A DNA stretch of 64,000 nucleotides from Pyruvatibacter sp. HU-CL02332. Lineage in GTDB: Bacteria > Pseudomonadota > Alphaproteobacteria > CGMCC-115125. Within the stretch, counting starts at the first letter, position 1, and each line of letters begins with the position of its first letter. The position numbers and the translations under genes were made by a program. Under the pieces are notes generated by a model. It had not been told where the DNA came from. It worked only from the letters and a program-made list of their open reading frames with translations, and ran no database searches. Of this stretch, positions 1-8,492 are shown in pieces. The stretch spans positions 2,147,501-2,211,500 of the forward strand of contig NZ_BAABWK010000001.1 in the NCBI RefSeq assembly GCF_040362765.1, given 5' to 3'.

Positions 1-1
1 C

Positions 2-331
2 CTTCGTCAGTCTGCGGATCGTGCCGATATCACCTGGGATTATGAGGGCCGCCAGGTCGGTTTGCCCATCACCAACGGAGTTGTTGCTGCGCGCACGGGC
101 GTGCTGGCCGGAACACCGGACGGCACCGTGTTCAAAGGGGTTGACCGCATGGCCATGGTCATGGGCGTGGTCGACTGGCTGATGGGCGGATGGAACAAAC
201 CCCTGACCCACTGGGTGATCGAACGCCACATCGCCCGCGCCATGGCCCAGGGGGACTACCTGCAGTCCGGGGAAACCATGACTATCACCGCTGATTATCT
301 GGGAGAACTGGCGAACCCAATCGTCGAGTAG
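2..331 (+). CDS. C-terminal end of an unidentified protein (5' partial)
   Basis: The reading frame is open from base 2 to a TAG at 329-331, giving about 109 residues of a protein whose start lies outside the window. The segment includes a hydrophobic stretch (MAMVMGVVDWLMGGW) and an acidic C-terminus. I do not recognise the family. Codon use looks like that of the neighbours, so I take it as a real gene end. A 101 bp gap separates it from nasT, and nothing in the sequence ties it to nitrate metabolism. Confidence 0.6.
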   Translation, partial: LRQSADRADITWDYEGRQVGLPITNGVVAARTGVLAGTPDGTVFKGVDRMAMVMGVVDWLMGGWNKPLTHWVIERHIARAMAQGDYLQSGETMTITADYLGELANPIVE

Positions 332-432
332 AGTGCGATTGCCGCATAGCGGCCATCCAGGGAGTCATTGTCTCTTGATTTTATTGCGCCGCAAAAGTCA
401 CAATGCTGCATTGCACAAACAACTGACAGCTT

Positions 433-1032
433 ATGCGCGACGCGACCCTCCGTATTCTGATCTACGACGAGAACACCATCCGGGCATCCATTCTTGAGGA
501 AGGGTTGCGGGAGGCGGGGCTAGAGCAGATTGCTGTCGTCACCGAACTCAACGGCATTGTGGCGCGCATTGCCGAGTTCGACCCTCAGGTGATTTTTCTG
601 GATCTGGCCAACCCCAATCGGGACCGGCTTGAAAGCATGCTGCAGGTCTCGCGCTCCATCAGCCGACCTATTGCGGTTTTCGTGGATGAGGCAGACAGCG
701 CCACCATTGATGCTGCCGTCGATGCGGGCGTTTCGGCGTATATCGTCGATGGGCTGAAGAAAGAGCGTGTGACGTCAATCCTGGACATCACTATCAGCCG
801 CTTCAACGCCTTCAACCGCCTGAAATCCGAGCTTGAAGAAGTCCGCACCGAACTGGCGGACCGCAAAGTCGTGGATCAGGCCAAGCTGCTGCTGATCAAG
901 CGGCGTGGCATCACAGAAGATGAGGCCTATGCCTTGCTGCGGCGGACGGCCATGTCGCGCAACTGCCGCATTGCCGAGGTTGCGCAAAGTCTGGTGGTCG
1001 CCGCAGACCTGTTTCCGGAGGACAAGCTATGA
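433..1032 (+). CDS. nasT: NasT-type ANTAR-domain antitermination regulator
   Basis: This is a 199-residue response-regulator-like protein. It has an N-terminal receiver-like domain (about 1-125) with Asp57 at the usual phosphoacceptor position, followed by a C-terminal ANTAR RNA-binding domain (about 135-195). In the known NasS/NasT pair, NasT binds two-hairpin leader RNAs and prevents termination, and NasS holds it inactive until nitrate binds. The gene overlaps nasS by 4 bp (ATGA), the standard arrangement. Two matching leader RNAs lie downstream at 2346 and 3937, which strongly supports the call. No strong Shine-Dalgarno sequence is visible before this ATG. I chose it because it begins the conserved receiver fold. 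Confidence 0.93.
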   Translation: MRDATLRILIYDENTIRASILEEGLREAGLEQIAVVTELNGIVARIAEFDPQVIFLDLANPNRDRLESMLQVSRSISRPIAVFVDEADSATIDAAVDAGVSAYIVDGLKKERVTSILDITISRFNAFNRLKSELEEVRTELADRKVVDQAKLLLIKRRGITEDEAYALLRRTAMSRNCRIAEVAQSLVVAADLFPEDKL

Positions 1033-2165
1033 GCACCGAAACTCTGCACATTACCGCAGGGTTCATTCCCTTGCTGGATGCGGCCATGCTCATTGTCGCC
1101 CGGGAAAAGGGGTTTGCCGCCGATCAGGCCATTGATCTTGAACTCGTGCGCGAAACATCCTGGGCCAGTATCCGCGACCGGGTCGTGATCGGGCATTTCG
1201 ATGCGGCCCACATGCTGGCTCCCATGGCGATTGCCGGGTCACTCGCCTTGCCGCCGCTTCCCATGCCGTTTGTGGCTCCCATTGCCTTGGGCACGGGCCG
1301 AAACGCGATCACGGTGTCCAATGATCTGTGGCAGCTGCTCGCCGATACGGGCCTTGAAGACGGAGCCGATGCCGCCAGTGCTGTTAAAGCCCTGGCAAAG
1401 GCCAAGCAGGCAGCCATGGCCGACCGTCCCCTGGTATTTGCTGCAGTCCACACCTATTCCGCTCACGCCTATCTGCTGCGCTATTGGTTGGCGGAAGGGG
1501 GCCTGTTCGAAGGCCGGGACGTCCGGTTCGAGTTCGTGCCACCACCCTTCATGGGCGACGCACTGGCCAGCGGTGCCATAGATGGCTGCTGCGTCGGCGA
1601 ACCCTGGAACACAGCTGCCGTTGCCAATGGCCATGGCCGGGTTCTAACCACCGGAGACCAGATCTGGGCCGGCGGGCCGGACAAGGTGCTGGGCATGCGT
1701 GAGGACTGGGCGTCCAAAAACCCCCGATCCGTCCATAGTCTTGTGCGCGCTTTGCAGGCGGCGGCACTTTGGGCAGACGATCCGCAAAATACGCAGGAAC
1801 TGGCGGAAATCCTGTCAGGGCCGGCCTATCTGGATACATCGGTCAATTGGTTGCTCCCCGGCTTGTCAGGTGAAATGAGCTGCTCAAAAAGTGGCTTTGC
1901 GCGAGGCGGCGCCAGCCTGCCGGACCGCTCCCATGCCATATGGTTTGCCGCCCAGATGGCGCGGTGGGGCGAAGTCGAGCTGTCCGCCAGCATGGTTGAC
2001 GCGGCTGCCGCTACCTACCAACCAGACGTTTTTGCCGAAGCACTGGGCGACGAGCACCGGGCAGGTGCTGCGGATGAAAAGGGCGCGACCTGCCAGTTGT
2101 TCGATGCCCGGGAGTTCAATCCCGAGCAGCTGGATGACTATCTCGCGGCATTCCAGAAGCCCTGA
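1029..2165 (+). CDS. nasS: NasS nitrate/nitrite sensor, cytoplasmic NrtA-like protein
   Basis: This 378-residue protein belongs to the NrtA/CmpA substrate-binding family. Unlike the exported NrtA encoded at 4113, it has no signal peptide: it starts directly with the first beta strand (LHITAGFIPLLDAAML). It shares with NrtA the segments around HMLAP, the ITVSN strand, THxYxLRYWLA and GxCVGEPWN. The cytoplasmic form overlapping nasT by ATGA identifies NasS, the nitrate-responsive anti-antiterminator that sequesters NasT. The gene ends 125 bp before the sigma-54 promoter of the porin gene, so nasTS and the structural operon are separate transcription units. Confidence 0.92.
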   Translation: MSTETLHITAGFIPLLDAAMLIVAREKGFAADQAIDLELVRETSWASIRDRVVIGHFDAAHMLAPMAIAGSLALPPLPMPFVAPIALGTGRNAITVSNDLWQLLADTGLEDGADAASAVKALAKAKQAAMADRPLVFAAVHTYSAHAYLLRYWLAEGGLFEGRDVRFEFVPPPFMGDALASGAIDGCCVGEPWNTAAVANGHGRVLTTGDQIWAGGPDKVLGMREDWASKNPRSVHSLVRALQAAALWADDPQNTQELAEILSGPAYLDTSVNWLLPGLSGEMSCSKSGFARGGASLPDRSHAIWFAAQMARWGEVELSASMVDAAAATYQPDVFAEALGDEHRAGAADEKGATCQLFDAREFNPEQLDDYLAAFQKP

Positions 2166-2290
2166 CGGAGCGCCTCGGCACAGAGGCAATGGCCCGCTTT
2201 TTAGTCACCGGGCGTCAAATTTTGTGCAACTGCGAACACTGCAGCATCCTCCGTATACGGACAGCCCTTCAAAACTCCCAAAAAAGGGAT

Positions 2291-2306
2291 TGGCACGGTT
2301 TCTGCT
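2291..2306 (+). promoter_or_regulatory. Sigma-54 promoter of the porin gene
   Basis: TGGCACG-GTTT-CTGCT matches the -24/-12 consensus TGGCACG-N4-TTGCW at all but one informative position, with the invariant GG and GC correctly spaced. The start site would fall near 2316, about 30 bases before the first leader hairpin. A sigma-54 promoter implies NtrC-type activation under nitrogen limitation. I could not identify convincing NtrC sites in the remaining upstream sequence (2166-2290). Confidence 0.85.
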
Positions 2307-2345
2307 TATTGGTGGTCAGATCGCAAAGTTGCGATTCCAACAAAC

Positions 2346-2437
2346 CGGGTCCAAGGACGGACCCGATTGGCAACGCTGCCGATGCTGGCTAACCGGACTG
2401 AAACCCGGCGAGCCTGGCCATCGAGCAGCGTTTTTTT
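2346..2437 (+). promoter_or_regulatory. NasT-responsive leader RNA 1: two hexaloops plus terminator
   Basis: Hairpin P1 has a perfect 7 bp stem (2346-2352 with 2359-2365) and loop AAGGAC. Hairpin P2 has a 6 bp stem (2366-2371 with 2378-2383, one G-U) and loop AACGCT. Both loops are six bases with A1 and G4, the ANTAR recognition signature. The 3' half of P2 is also the 5' half of a long terminator stem (2373-2384 with 2419-2431, one bulged A) that ends in seven Ts at 2431-2437. P2 and the terminator therefore exclude each other. This lies within the 323-base gap between nasS and the porin gene. Confidence 0.9.
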
Positions 2438-2488
2438 GTGTCTGGAGGTCGCATCAAGCAGGCCACCGACACCACTAAGGAGCTGGGA

Positions 2489-3736
2489 ATGAAAGCCGCC
2501 AACCGAAAACAATTTAGACGCAGTCTTCTGGCTGCGTGCTCTGTCCTCGCCATGAGTGGTGGTGCTGGCGTGACGTCAGCCACTGCTGAAGAGGCAGCAT
2601 CGTCATCAATCGTGAAACCAATTGTCGACGCCCGCCTGCGCTATGAACACGTGGATCAGGATGGGTTTGCCAATGATGCCGACGCGGTCACGGCGCGTGT
2701 GCGCGCTGGCCTGGAGACCAGACCCTACAAGGGTTTTTCGGTTCTGCTGGAAGCCGAAATCGTTGAAGGGTTCACCGAAGACTACAACTCAACAACCAAT
2801 GGCCGCGGCGCATTCCCGGTGGTGGCTGATCCAGACAATGTGGAGCTCAACCGCGCACAGATCACCTATACGGGCATAGATGGCGTCAAGTTTGTCGGTG
2901 GTCGCCAACGGATCATCCTCGACGATGCCCGCTTCGTGGGGAATGTAGGCTGGCGTCAGAACGAGCAGACATATGACGCAGCATTGCTTGAAGTAACCGC
3001 CATTCCGGACCTCAAGGCCACCTATGCCTATCTCAGCGCCGTACAGCGTATTTTCGGCAATGAAAGCCCGAACGGTAAGTTCGACGCGGCCAACAGCCAC
3101 ATCATCAATCTGGGTTACACCGGCATTCCCGGCATCAGCGTGGGGGCCTATGGCTACCTGTTTGACCTGGATGAGGCGCCGGCACTTTCCACACAGACCT
3201 ATGGTGTGCGTGCATCAGCCAAATACGACATCACCGAAGGCATCCCGATCATGGCCAAGGCTGCCTACGCCATCCAGTCAGAGTATGGCGACAATCCGGG
3301 CAACTACGATCTCGACTACTACATGGCGTCGCTGGGCACCAAGGCATATGGCTTTGATGCGTCTGTGACCTACGAAGTGCTTGAGGGTGACAGCACCCGT
3401 GGCTTCAGCACACCGCTTGCCACACTCCACAAGTTCCAGGGTTGGGCTGACGTGTTCCTGGCAACACCAGCCAATGGCATTGAGGACCTGTACGGCCGGG
3501 TTGGCTACACCAGTGGCAAGGTCGGACCCTTCGCAAAAATCATTGGCGCTGCCATCTATCATGACTTTGAAAGCGAGAACGGCGGCGGCAGCCTCGGCAG
3601 CGAAGTTGATCTGCTTCTCAAAGGTGTGCTGAACAAGAAGCTCTCTCTCACCGCCAAATACGCCAACTATGACGGCCCTGCGGGCGGTCCGGCGGATCGC
3701 GAGAAGCTCTCCATTCAGGTCGACTGGAAGCTCTAG
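2489..3736 (+). CDS. Outer-membrane porin, alginate-export-like family, nitrate-regulated
   Basis: This is a 415-residue exported protein. Its signal peptide (about 1-33) has an Arg-rich start, a hydrophobic core and an AxA-type cleavage site near SATAEE. The rest alternates beta strands and short turns, typical of an outer-membrane barrel of the alginate-export type. I chose the ATG at 2489 because AAGGAG sits 6 bases upstream; upstream in-frame starts would put the leader terminator inside the gene. It is expressed from its own sigma-54 promoter and NasT leader, so its likely role is passage of nitrate or nitrite across the outer membrane. That substrate is inference from regulation and position, not from the sequence itself. 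Confidence 0.82.
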   Translation: MKAANRKQFRRSLLAACSVLAMSGGAGVTSATAEEAASSSIVKPIVDARLRYEHVDQDGFANDADAVTARVRAGLETRPYKGFSVLLEAEIVEGFTEDYNSTTNGRGAFPVVADPDNVELNRAQITYTGIDGVKFVGGRQRIILDDARFVGNVGWRQNEQTYDAALLEVTAIPDLKATYAYLSAVQRIFGNESPNGKFDAANSHIINLGYTGIPGISVGAYGYLFDLDEAPALSTQTYGVRASAKYDITEGIPIMAKAAYAIQSEYGDNPGNYDLDYYMASLGTKAYGFDASVTYEVLEGDSTRGFSTPLATLHKFQGWADVFLATPANGIEDLYGRVGYTSGKVGPFAKIIGAAIYHDFESENGGGSLGSEVDLLLKGVLNKKLSLTAKYANYDGPAGGPADREKLSIQVDWKL

Positions 3737-3812
3737 GGACCTGTGAAACACCACCCTATCGCTGCACTGCACAATGTTTGAGCGGTCTGGGCGGCGGGTG
3801 CTGAACAAAAGG

Positions 3813-3847
3813 GCGGAAGGCTGGCGCAAAGGTCGCTGGCCTTCCGC
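3813..3847. terminator. Strong hairpin after the porin gene
   Basis: A 14 bp stem (3813-3826 with 3834-3847, two G-T pairs) closes a 7-base loop. On the plus strand it is followed by AAAA, and on the minus strand by CTTTTG, so it resembles a weak intrinsic terminator only in the minus direction. It ends 30 bp before the sigma-54 promoter of the nrtA operon and may insulate that promoter or stabilise the porin mRNA 3' end. Confidence 0.5.
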
Positions 3848-3877
3848 AAAATGGCGCAAACCTTGGGTTTTCCACCT

Positions 3878-3893
3878 TGGCATGCCCATTGCT
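3878..3893 (+). promoter_or_regulatory. Sigma-54 promoter of the nrtA-cobA operon
   Basis: TGGCATG-CCCA-TTGCT fits TGGCACG-N4-TTGCW with one mismatch. The predicted start near 3904 lies about 33 bases before hairpin P1 of the second leader, almost the same geometry as at the porin gene. The 376-base gap 3737-4112 is therefore fully explained: hairpin, promoter, leader RNA and ribosome-binding site. Confidence 0.85.
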
Positions 3894-3936
3894 ACTTAGA
3901 GGTCAGGTGCACCTACGCGCCACATTATCAATAAAC

Positions 3937-4031
3937 GACCAGCCCAATGACGGGTGGTCATGGCAGCGCTGCCGACGGGATGAGACGCCATTTATGGCGT
4001 GGTCTCACGCCCGACGGACAGCGCTTTTTTT
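3937..4031 (+). promoter_or_regulatory. NasT-responsive leader RNA 2: two hexaloops plus terminator
   Basis: P1 pairs 3937-3945 with 3952-3959 around loop AATGAC, with one bulged G. P2 pairs TGGC (3961-3964) with GCCG (3971-3974) around loop AGCGCT. Both loops have A1 and G4. The terminator pairs 3965-3979 with 4010-4025 (one bulged A and one mismatch) and contains an inner stem TGAGAC/GTCTCA. It ends in seven Ts at 4025-4031 followed by GTG, as in leader 1. The terminator uses the loop and 3' side of P2, so the two folds are mutually exclusive. Confidence 0.9.
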
Positions 4032-4112
4032 GTGCCTGACTGTCACCCGGGAGGGGCAGGCAAGGCTCTCACCGTCCGGCCAGATGGCCGGACCGACTGG
4101 AGGTTCACACCG

Positions 4113-5534
4113 ATGAAACTGACCCCCGCATCAGGGTTTTCATCCGTATCAGGAACAATCCGACGTGCCACCCAGGTGGTGGCCGTCGCCGCCGCAGCAA
4201 CCATCGCTGCGACAGGCCTGTCTCAGGCTGAATCAGTCTTTCCCGAGAAGGACGAGCTGAAGTTCGGCTTTATCAAACTCACGGATATGGCACCTCTCGC
4301 CGTGGCCTATGAAAAAGGCTACTTCGAAGACGAAGGCCTGTTCGTGACGCTCGAACCGCAGGCCAACTGGAAAGTGCTTCTCGACCGGGTCATCACCGGT
4401 GAGCTGGACGGCGCCCACATGTTGGCGGGCCAGCCTCTTGCTGCCACCATTGGCTACGGCACCAAGGCGCACATCATTACGCCCTTCTCAATGGACCTGA
4501 ACGGCAACGGCATCACGGTTTCCAACGAAGTGTGGGACATGATGAAGCCGAACATTCCAAAAATGGCTGACGGTCGTCCGCAGCACCCCATCAAGGCGGA
4601 TTATCTCAAGCCAGTCGTTGACCAGTTCAAGGCAGATGGCAAAGCCTTCAAGATGGGCATGGTGTTCCCGGTCTCGACCCATAACTACGAGCTGCGCTAC
4701 TGGCTTGCTGCCGGTGGCATTCACCCGGGCTACTACTCTGAAAGCGACATCTCCGGACAGATCTCAGCAGATGCGCTTTTGTCCGTAACGCCGCCGCCGC
4801 AGATGCCTGCAACCCTCGAAGCCGGCACCATTCACGGCTATTGCGTAGGTGAACCATGGAACCAGCAGGCTGTGTTCAAGGGCATCGGCGTACCGGTCAT
4901 CACCGACTACGAAATCTGGAAGAACAATCCGGAAAAAGTCTTCGGTATCACGGCAGAGTTCGCCGAGAAGAACCCAAACACGGTAACGGCGCTCACCAAA
5001 GCACTGATACGTGCGGCGATGTGGCTTGACGAGAACGACAATGCCAACCGCATGGAAGCCGTCGAGATTCTCGCACGCTCTGAATATGTCGGTGCTGATG
5101 AAGAAGTCATCGCCAACTCCATGACGGGTACCTTCGAATATGAGAAGGGCGACAAGCGGGACATTCCAGACTTCAACGTCTTCTTCCGCTACTTCGCAAC
5201 CTATCCCTACTACTCAGACGCCGTCTGGTATCTCAGCCAGATGCGCCGGTGGGGCCAGATCACCGACACTAAGCCTGACGAATGGTACGAGGAAATTGCC
5301 GCCAGTGTGTATCGCCCGGACCTCTACCTCACAGCAGCGCGTGCGCTGGTTGATGAAGGCAAGGCCAATGAAGCCGACTTCCCCTGGGACACAGACGGCT
5401 ATCGCGAAGCCACTGACGAGTTCATCGACGGTGTCAGCTTTGATGGACGTACCCCCAACGCCTATCTCGCCGATTTTCCGATCGGTCTGAAGCAGGGTGA
5501 CGTTGTTTCCGAAGATGGTGTGACGGGCGGCTAA
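4113..5534 (+). CDS. nrtA: Nitrate ABC transporter periplasmic binding protein
   Basis: This 473-residue NrtA-family protein has an N-terminal export signal (about 1-40, ending LSQAES). The mature domain carries the family segments [39 protein letters not shown] and YCVGEPWN. I chose the ATG at 4113 because GGAGG lies 9 bases upstream and the signal peptide follows; the longer in-frame reading would start inside the leader RNA. It delivers nitrate or nitrite to the NrtB permease. It is the first gene of the operon, followed by a perfect terminator-like hairpin that probably makes it the most abundant product. Confidence 0.93.
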   Translation: MKLTPASGFSSVSGTIRRATQVVAVAAAATIAATGLSQAESVFPEKDELKFGFIKLTDMAPLAVAYEKGYFEDEGLFVTLEPQANWKVLLDRVITGELDGAHMLAGQPLAATIGYGTKAHIITPFSMDLNGNGITVSNEVWDMMKPNIPKMADGRPQHPIKADYLKPVVDQFKADGKAFKMGMVFPVSTHNYELRYWLAAGGIHPGYYSESDISGQISADALLSVTPPPQMPATLEAGTIHGYCVGEPWNQQAVFKGIGVPVITDYEIWKNNPEKVFGITAEFAEKNPNTVTALTKALIRAAMWLDENDNANRMEAVEILARSEYVGADEEVIANSMTGTFEYEKGDKRDIPDFNVFFRYFATYPYYSDAVWYLSQMRRWGQITDTKPDEWYEEIAASVYRPDLYLTAARALVDEGKANEADFPWDTDGYREATDEFIDGVSFDGRTPNAYLADFPIGLKQGDVVSEDGVTGG

Positions 5535-5555
5535 GGCCCGACACACATACACGGC

Positions 5556-5602
5556 GCGCTGCCGGGCCCCAGCCCCTTCTTTGCCCGGCAGCGCACTTTT
5601 TT
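5556..5602 (+). terminator. Intra-operon terminator-like hairpin between nrtA and nrtB
   Basis: A perfect 12 bp GC-rich stem (5556-5567 with 5583-5594) is followed by AC and six Ts (5597-5602). This is a textbook intrinsic terminator, yet nrtB-nirB-nasA continue in the same direction with no new promoter that I can see. It most likely acts as a partial terminator that raises binding-protein mRNA relative to permease mRNA. Confidence 0.85.
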
Positions 5603-5631
5603 CCGAACAAGATTTTGAGGCGTATCCAGTC

Positions 5632-6717
5632 ATGGCGATGACGACAGTTGACGAAACAGCGATTGATGAAGCGAAGGAAGAGCGCCGCGCGCGCCGTCTG
5701 ACGCAGATCAACAAGGTCGCAACCTATTTTGATGTGGTAGGCCTCGGTTTCCTTGTGCCGCTCATGCGCATGGCCGCAGGCGATAACCCGAAGCAACAGA
5801 TGCAGGCCCTCTGGCGCGCTCTTGTCGTGCCACTCATGGGGATTGCTGCATTCGTTTTCCTGTGGGCAACCCTTGCGCCGCAGGTCCAGACATCCCTCGG
5901 CGCCATTCCGGGTCCCGCAGCCGTTATGGAGCAGGTGGGCGTTCTCTACGATGATCATGTGTCCGAGCGTTCCAAGGCGGATGCCTTTTTGGAACGTCAG
6001 GAAGCGCGTAACGCAGCGCTTGTCGCTGAAGGCCAGGAAGACCGTGTCAAATGGCGCAGCTACACCGGCAAACCAACCTATCTGGACCAGATTTTCACCA
6101 GCCTGATCACCGTGGCCCTGGGCTTTTTTGTGGCGACGATCCTCGCCATCCCGCTGGGCATCATGTGCGGACTGTCGCCGCTGGTGAACGGCGCTCTCAA
6201 TCCACTCATTCAGATATTCAAACCTGTGTCGCCGCTGGCCTGGCTACCGATCGTGACCATGGTGGTGTCAGCGCTCTACGTGAATTCAAGTGATCTGCTG
6301 CCCAAATCACTGGTCATCTCGGCCTTGACCGTCACCCTGTGTTCCCTGTGGCCGACGCTCATCAACACAGCCCTTGGTGTGTCGTCCATTGATCGCGATC
6401 TCATCAATGTCGGCAAGGTGTTGCAGCTGCCGCGGGTAACAACCATCCGGAAGGTGGTTCTGCCGTCCGCAATGCCACTCATCTTTACGGGTCTGCGTCT
6501 GTCGTTGGGTGTCGGCTGGATGGTGCTGATCGCGGCTGAAATGCTGGCGCAGAATCCCGGCCTTGGAAAGTTCGTCTGGGACGAGTTCCAGAACGGATCT
6601 TCTGACTCCCTTGCACGCATCATTGTCGCCGTGCTGACCATCGGTCTCATCGGCTTCCTGCTTGATCGGCTGATGTACGCCCTGCAGGCCGCCTTCACCT
6701 ATTCAGCACAGCGCTAG
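5632..6717 (+). CDS. nrtB: Nitrate ABC transporter inner-membrane permease
   Basis: This 361-residue permease belongs to the NrtB/SsuC/TauC (BPD_transp_1) family. A charged cytoplasmic N-terminus (about 1-70) precedes several transmembrane helices. The EAA loop that docks the ATPase is visible as [29 protein letters not shown], split by the usual glycine-free turn. I chose the start at 5632 (MAMTTVDE) because GAGG lies 11 bases upstream; the in-frame extension would run into the terminator hairpin. The protein moves nitrate across the inner membrane with NrtA and the fused NrtC-NrtD ATPase encoded 11 bp downstream. Confidence 0.9.
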   Translation: MAMTTVDETAIDEAKEERRARRLTQINKVATYFDVVGLGFLVPLMRMAAGDNPKQQMQALWRALVVPLMGIAAFVFLWATLAPQVQTSLGAIPGPAAVMEQVGVLYDDHVSERSKADAFLERQEARNAALVAEGQEDRVKWRSYTGKPTYLDQIFTSLITVALGFFVATILAIPLGIMCGLSPLVNGALNPLIQIFKPVSPLAWLPIVTMVVSALYVNSSDLLPKSLVISALTVTLCSLWPTLINTALGVSSIDRDLINVGKVLQLPRVTTIRKVVLPSAMPLIFTGLRLSLGVGWMVLIAAEMLAQNPGLGKFVWDEFQNGSSDSLARIIVAVLTIGLIGFLLDRLMYALQAAFTYSAQR

Positions 6718-6728
6718 GAGCAGGCTCG

Positions 6729-8480
6729 ATGGCATTTCTTGAACTCAAAGACGTTTCAAAAAGCTACGGCGAAGGTGATCAGTTCACCGAAGTCCTGTCC
6801 GGTATCGATCTTGAGGTGGAGGAGGGTGAGTTTGTCGCCATTGTCGGTTTCTCAGGCAGCGGCAAGACCACGCTCATTTCTTCAATCGCCGGGCTGGTCA
6901 TGCCCGACAAGGGCACCGTGTCTCTCAAGGGCAAGGAGATTAAGGGTCCCGGTCCCGACCGGGGTCTGGTTTTCCAGTCCTATTCCCTCATGCCCTGGCT
7001 GACCGTCAGCGAAAACATCGGCCTTGCGGTCGATACGGTTTTCAAAAAAGACAGCAAGACCGCCCGCGCGGAACGCACCCAGAAATATGTGGACATGGTG
7101 GGTCTCAGCCACGCGGCTGACCGCATGCCGTCCGAATTGTCCGGTGGTATGCGTCAACGCGTGGCGGTGGCCCGCGCTCTGGCCATGGACCCGGACATTC
7201 TGCTGCTGGATGAACCCCTGTCCGCGCTGGATGCCCTGACCCGCGCCAAGCTGCAGGACGAAATTGAAGACATCTGGGCAGAAGACAAGAAGACCGTCAT
7301 CCTCATCACCAATGATGTGGACGAAGCGATTTTGCTTGCAGATCGCATCATTCCCCTGGACCCCGGTCCCCGGGCCAAGCTGGGTCCATCCTTCAAGGTC
7401 GAGCTGCCGCGCCCCCGCGACCGCACGGCGATCAACGAAAACCCGGACTTCATTGCCCTGCGCGCCAGGGTCACCAACTACCTGATTGAAGTCGGCGCGA
7501 CGGCCAAGGCCAAAGGCGGTGATACGGAACGCGACGCGCCCAACGTCACACCCATCACGCAGAACACACCAAAGCTGCCGGACGCCTATCTCAAGGCAGC
7601 GGATTCGCCGGTCGAACGCAAATATGTCGAGATCTTTGAAGCCAAGAAGATCTATCCAACGCCAAAAGGGCCACTCACTGTTCTTGAAGACTTCACGCTC
7701 AACATGGATCGCGGTGAATTCGTTACGCTGATCGGTCACTCGGGCTGCGGCAAGTCAACTGTCCTTTCCATGGTCGCCGGACTCAATGAGATTTCCGGCG
7801 GCGGCATCATTCTCGACAACAAGGAGATCGCGGGTGCCGGTCCTGACCGTGCAGTGGTGTTCCAGGCGCCGTCGCTCATGCCATGGCTCACAGCGCGCGA
7901 AAACGTGGCGCTGGGTGTGGACCGGGTTTATCCACACGCCTCGCCAGCCGAACGGCGCGACGTGGTCGAGTATTACCTTGAGCGTGTTGGCCTGGCCGAC
8001 GCCATGCACAAGCAGGCAGCGGATTTGTCCAACGGCATGAAGCAGCGTGTCGGCATTGCGCGCGCCTTTGCCTTGTCCCCCAAGCTTCTTCTTCTTGATG
8101 AGCCCTTCGGCATGCTCGACAGCCTGACGCGCTGGGAGTTGCAGGAAGTGCTGATGGATGTATGGAAGCGCACCCAGGTGACGTCCATCTGCGTCACCCA
8201 CGATGTGGACGAAGCCATTTTGCTGGCGGACCGCATCATCATGATGACCAACGGACCGCGCGCCACCATCGGCAAAATTCTCAAAGTCGATCTGCCGCGG
8301 CCCCGCACCCGTGCCCAGCTCCTCGAACACCCAGACTACTACCGCTATCGCGGTGAGGTGCTCGCGTTCCTTGAAGAATATGAGCACGGCGCAAAACCAA
8401 AGCCGAAACCCGTCATTGCCGATCCTCAAGATGAGGACGAGGACATGTCGCCCCCTGAACCCCAAGCCGCAATTGCATAA
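6729..8480 (+). CDS. Fused tandem nitrate ABC transporter ATPase (NrtC-NrtD type)
   Basis: This 583-residue protein contains two complete ABC ATPase domains in one chain. Domain 1 (about 1-255) has Walker [10 protein letters not shown] at 40-48, signature LSGGM and Walker B ILLLDEP. Domain 2 (about 298-545) has GHSGCGKST, the NrtD-like signature LSNGM and LLLLDEP. The switch residue of domain 1 is Asn195 (TND) instead of the usual His, while domain 2 keeps His491 (THD). One ATPase may therefore be weak. The single chain replaces separate NrtC and NrtD subunits. Acidic and Pro-rich residues form the tail. Confidence 0.9.
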   Translation: MAFLELKDVSKSYGEGDQFTEVLSGIDLEVEEGEFVAIVGFSGSGKTTLISSIAGLVMPDKGTVSLKGKEIKGPGPDRGLVFQSYSLMPWLTVSENIGLAVDTVFKKDSKTARAERTQKYVDMVGLSHAADRMPSELSGGMRQRVAVARALAMDPDILLLDEPLSALDALTRAKLQDEIEDIWAEDKKTVILITNDVDEAILLADRIIPLDPGPRAKLGPSFKVELPRPRDRTAINENPDFIALRARVTNYLIEVGATAKAKGGDTERDAPNVTPITQNTPKLPDAYLKAADSPVERKYVEIFEAKKIYPTPKGPLTVLEDFTLNMDRGEFVTLIGHSGCGKSTVLSMVAGLNEISGGGIILDNKEIAGAGPDRAVVFQAPSLMPWLTARENVALGVDRVYPHASPAERRDVVEYYLERVGLADAMHKQAADLSNGMKQRVGIARAFALSPKLLLLDEPFGMLDSLTRWELQEVLMDVWKRTQVTSICVTHDVDEAILLADRIIMMTNGPRATIGKILKVDLPRPRTRAQLLEHPDYYRYRGEVLAFLEEYEHGAKPKPKPVIADPQDEDEDMSPPEPQAAIA

Positions 8481-8492
8481 GGAGAACGCCGA

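Noticed and set aside
3813-3847. Standard plus-strand terminator for the porin gene
   Set aside because: The stem is strong, but it is followed by AAAA, not Ts, on the plus strand.
3737-3877. NtrC enhancer sites upstream of the second sigma-54 promoter
   Set aside because: CTGCACTGCACAATG near 3765 has TGCA half-sites but no proper dyad with the required spacing. I did not annotate it.
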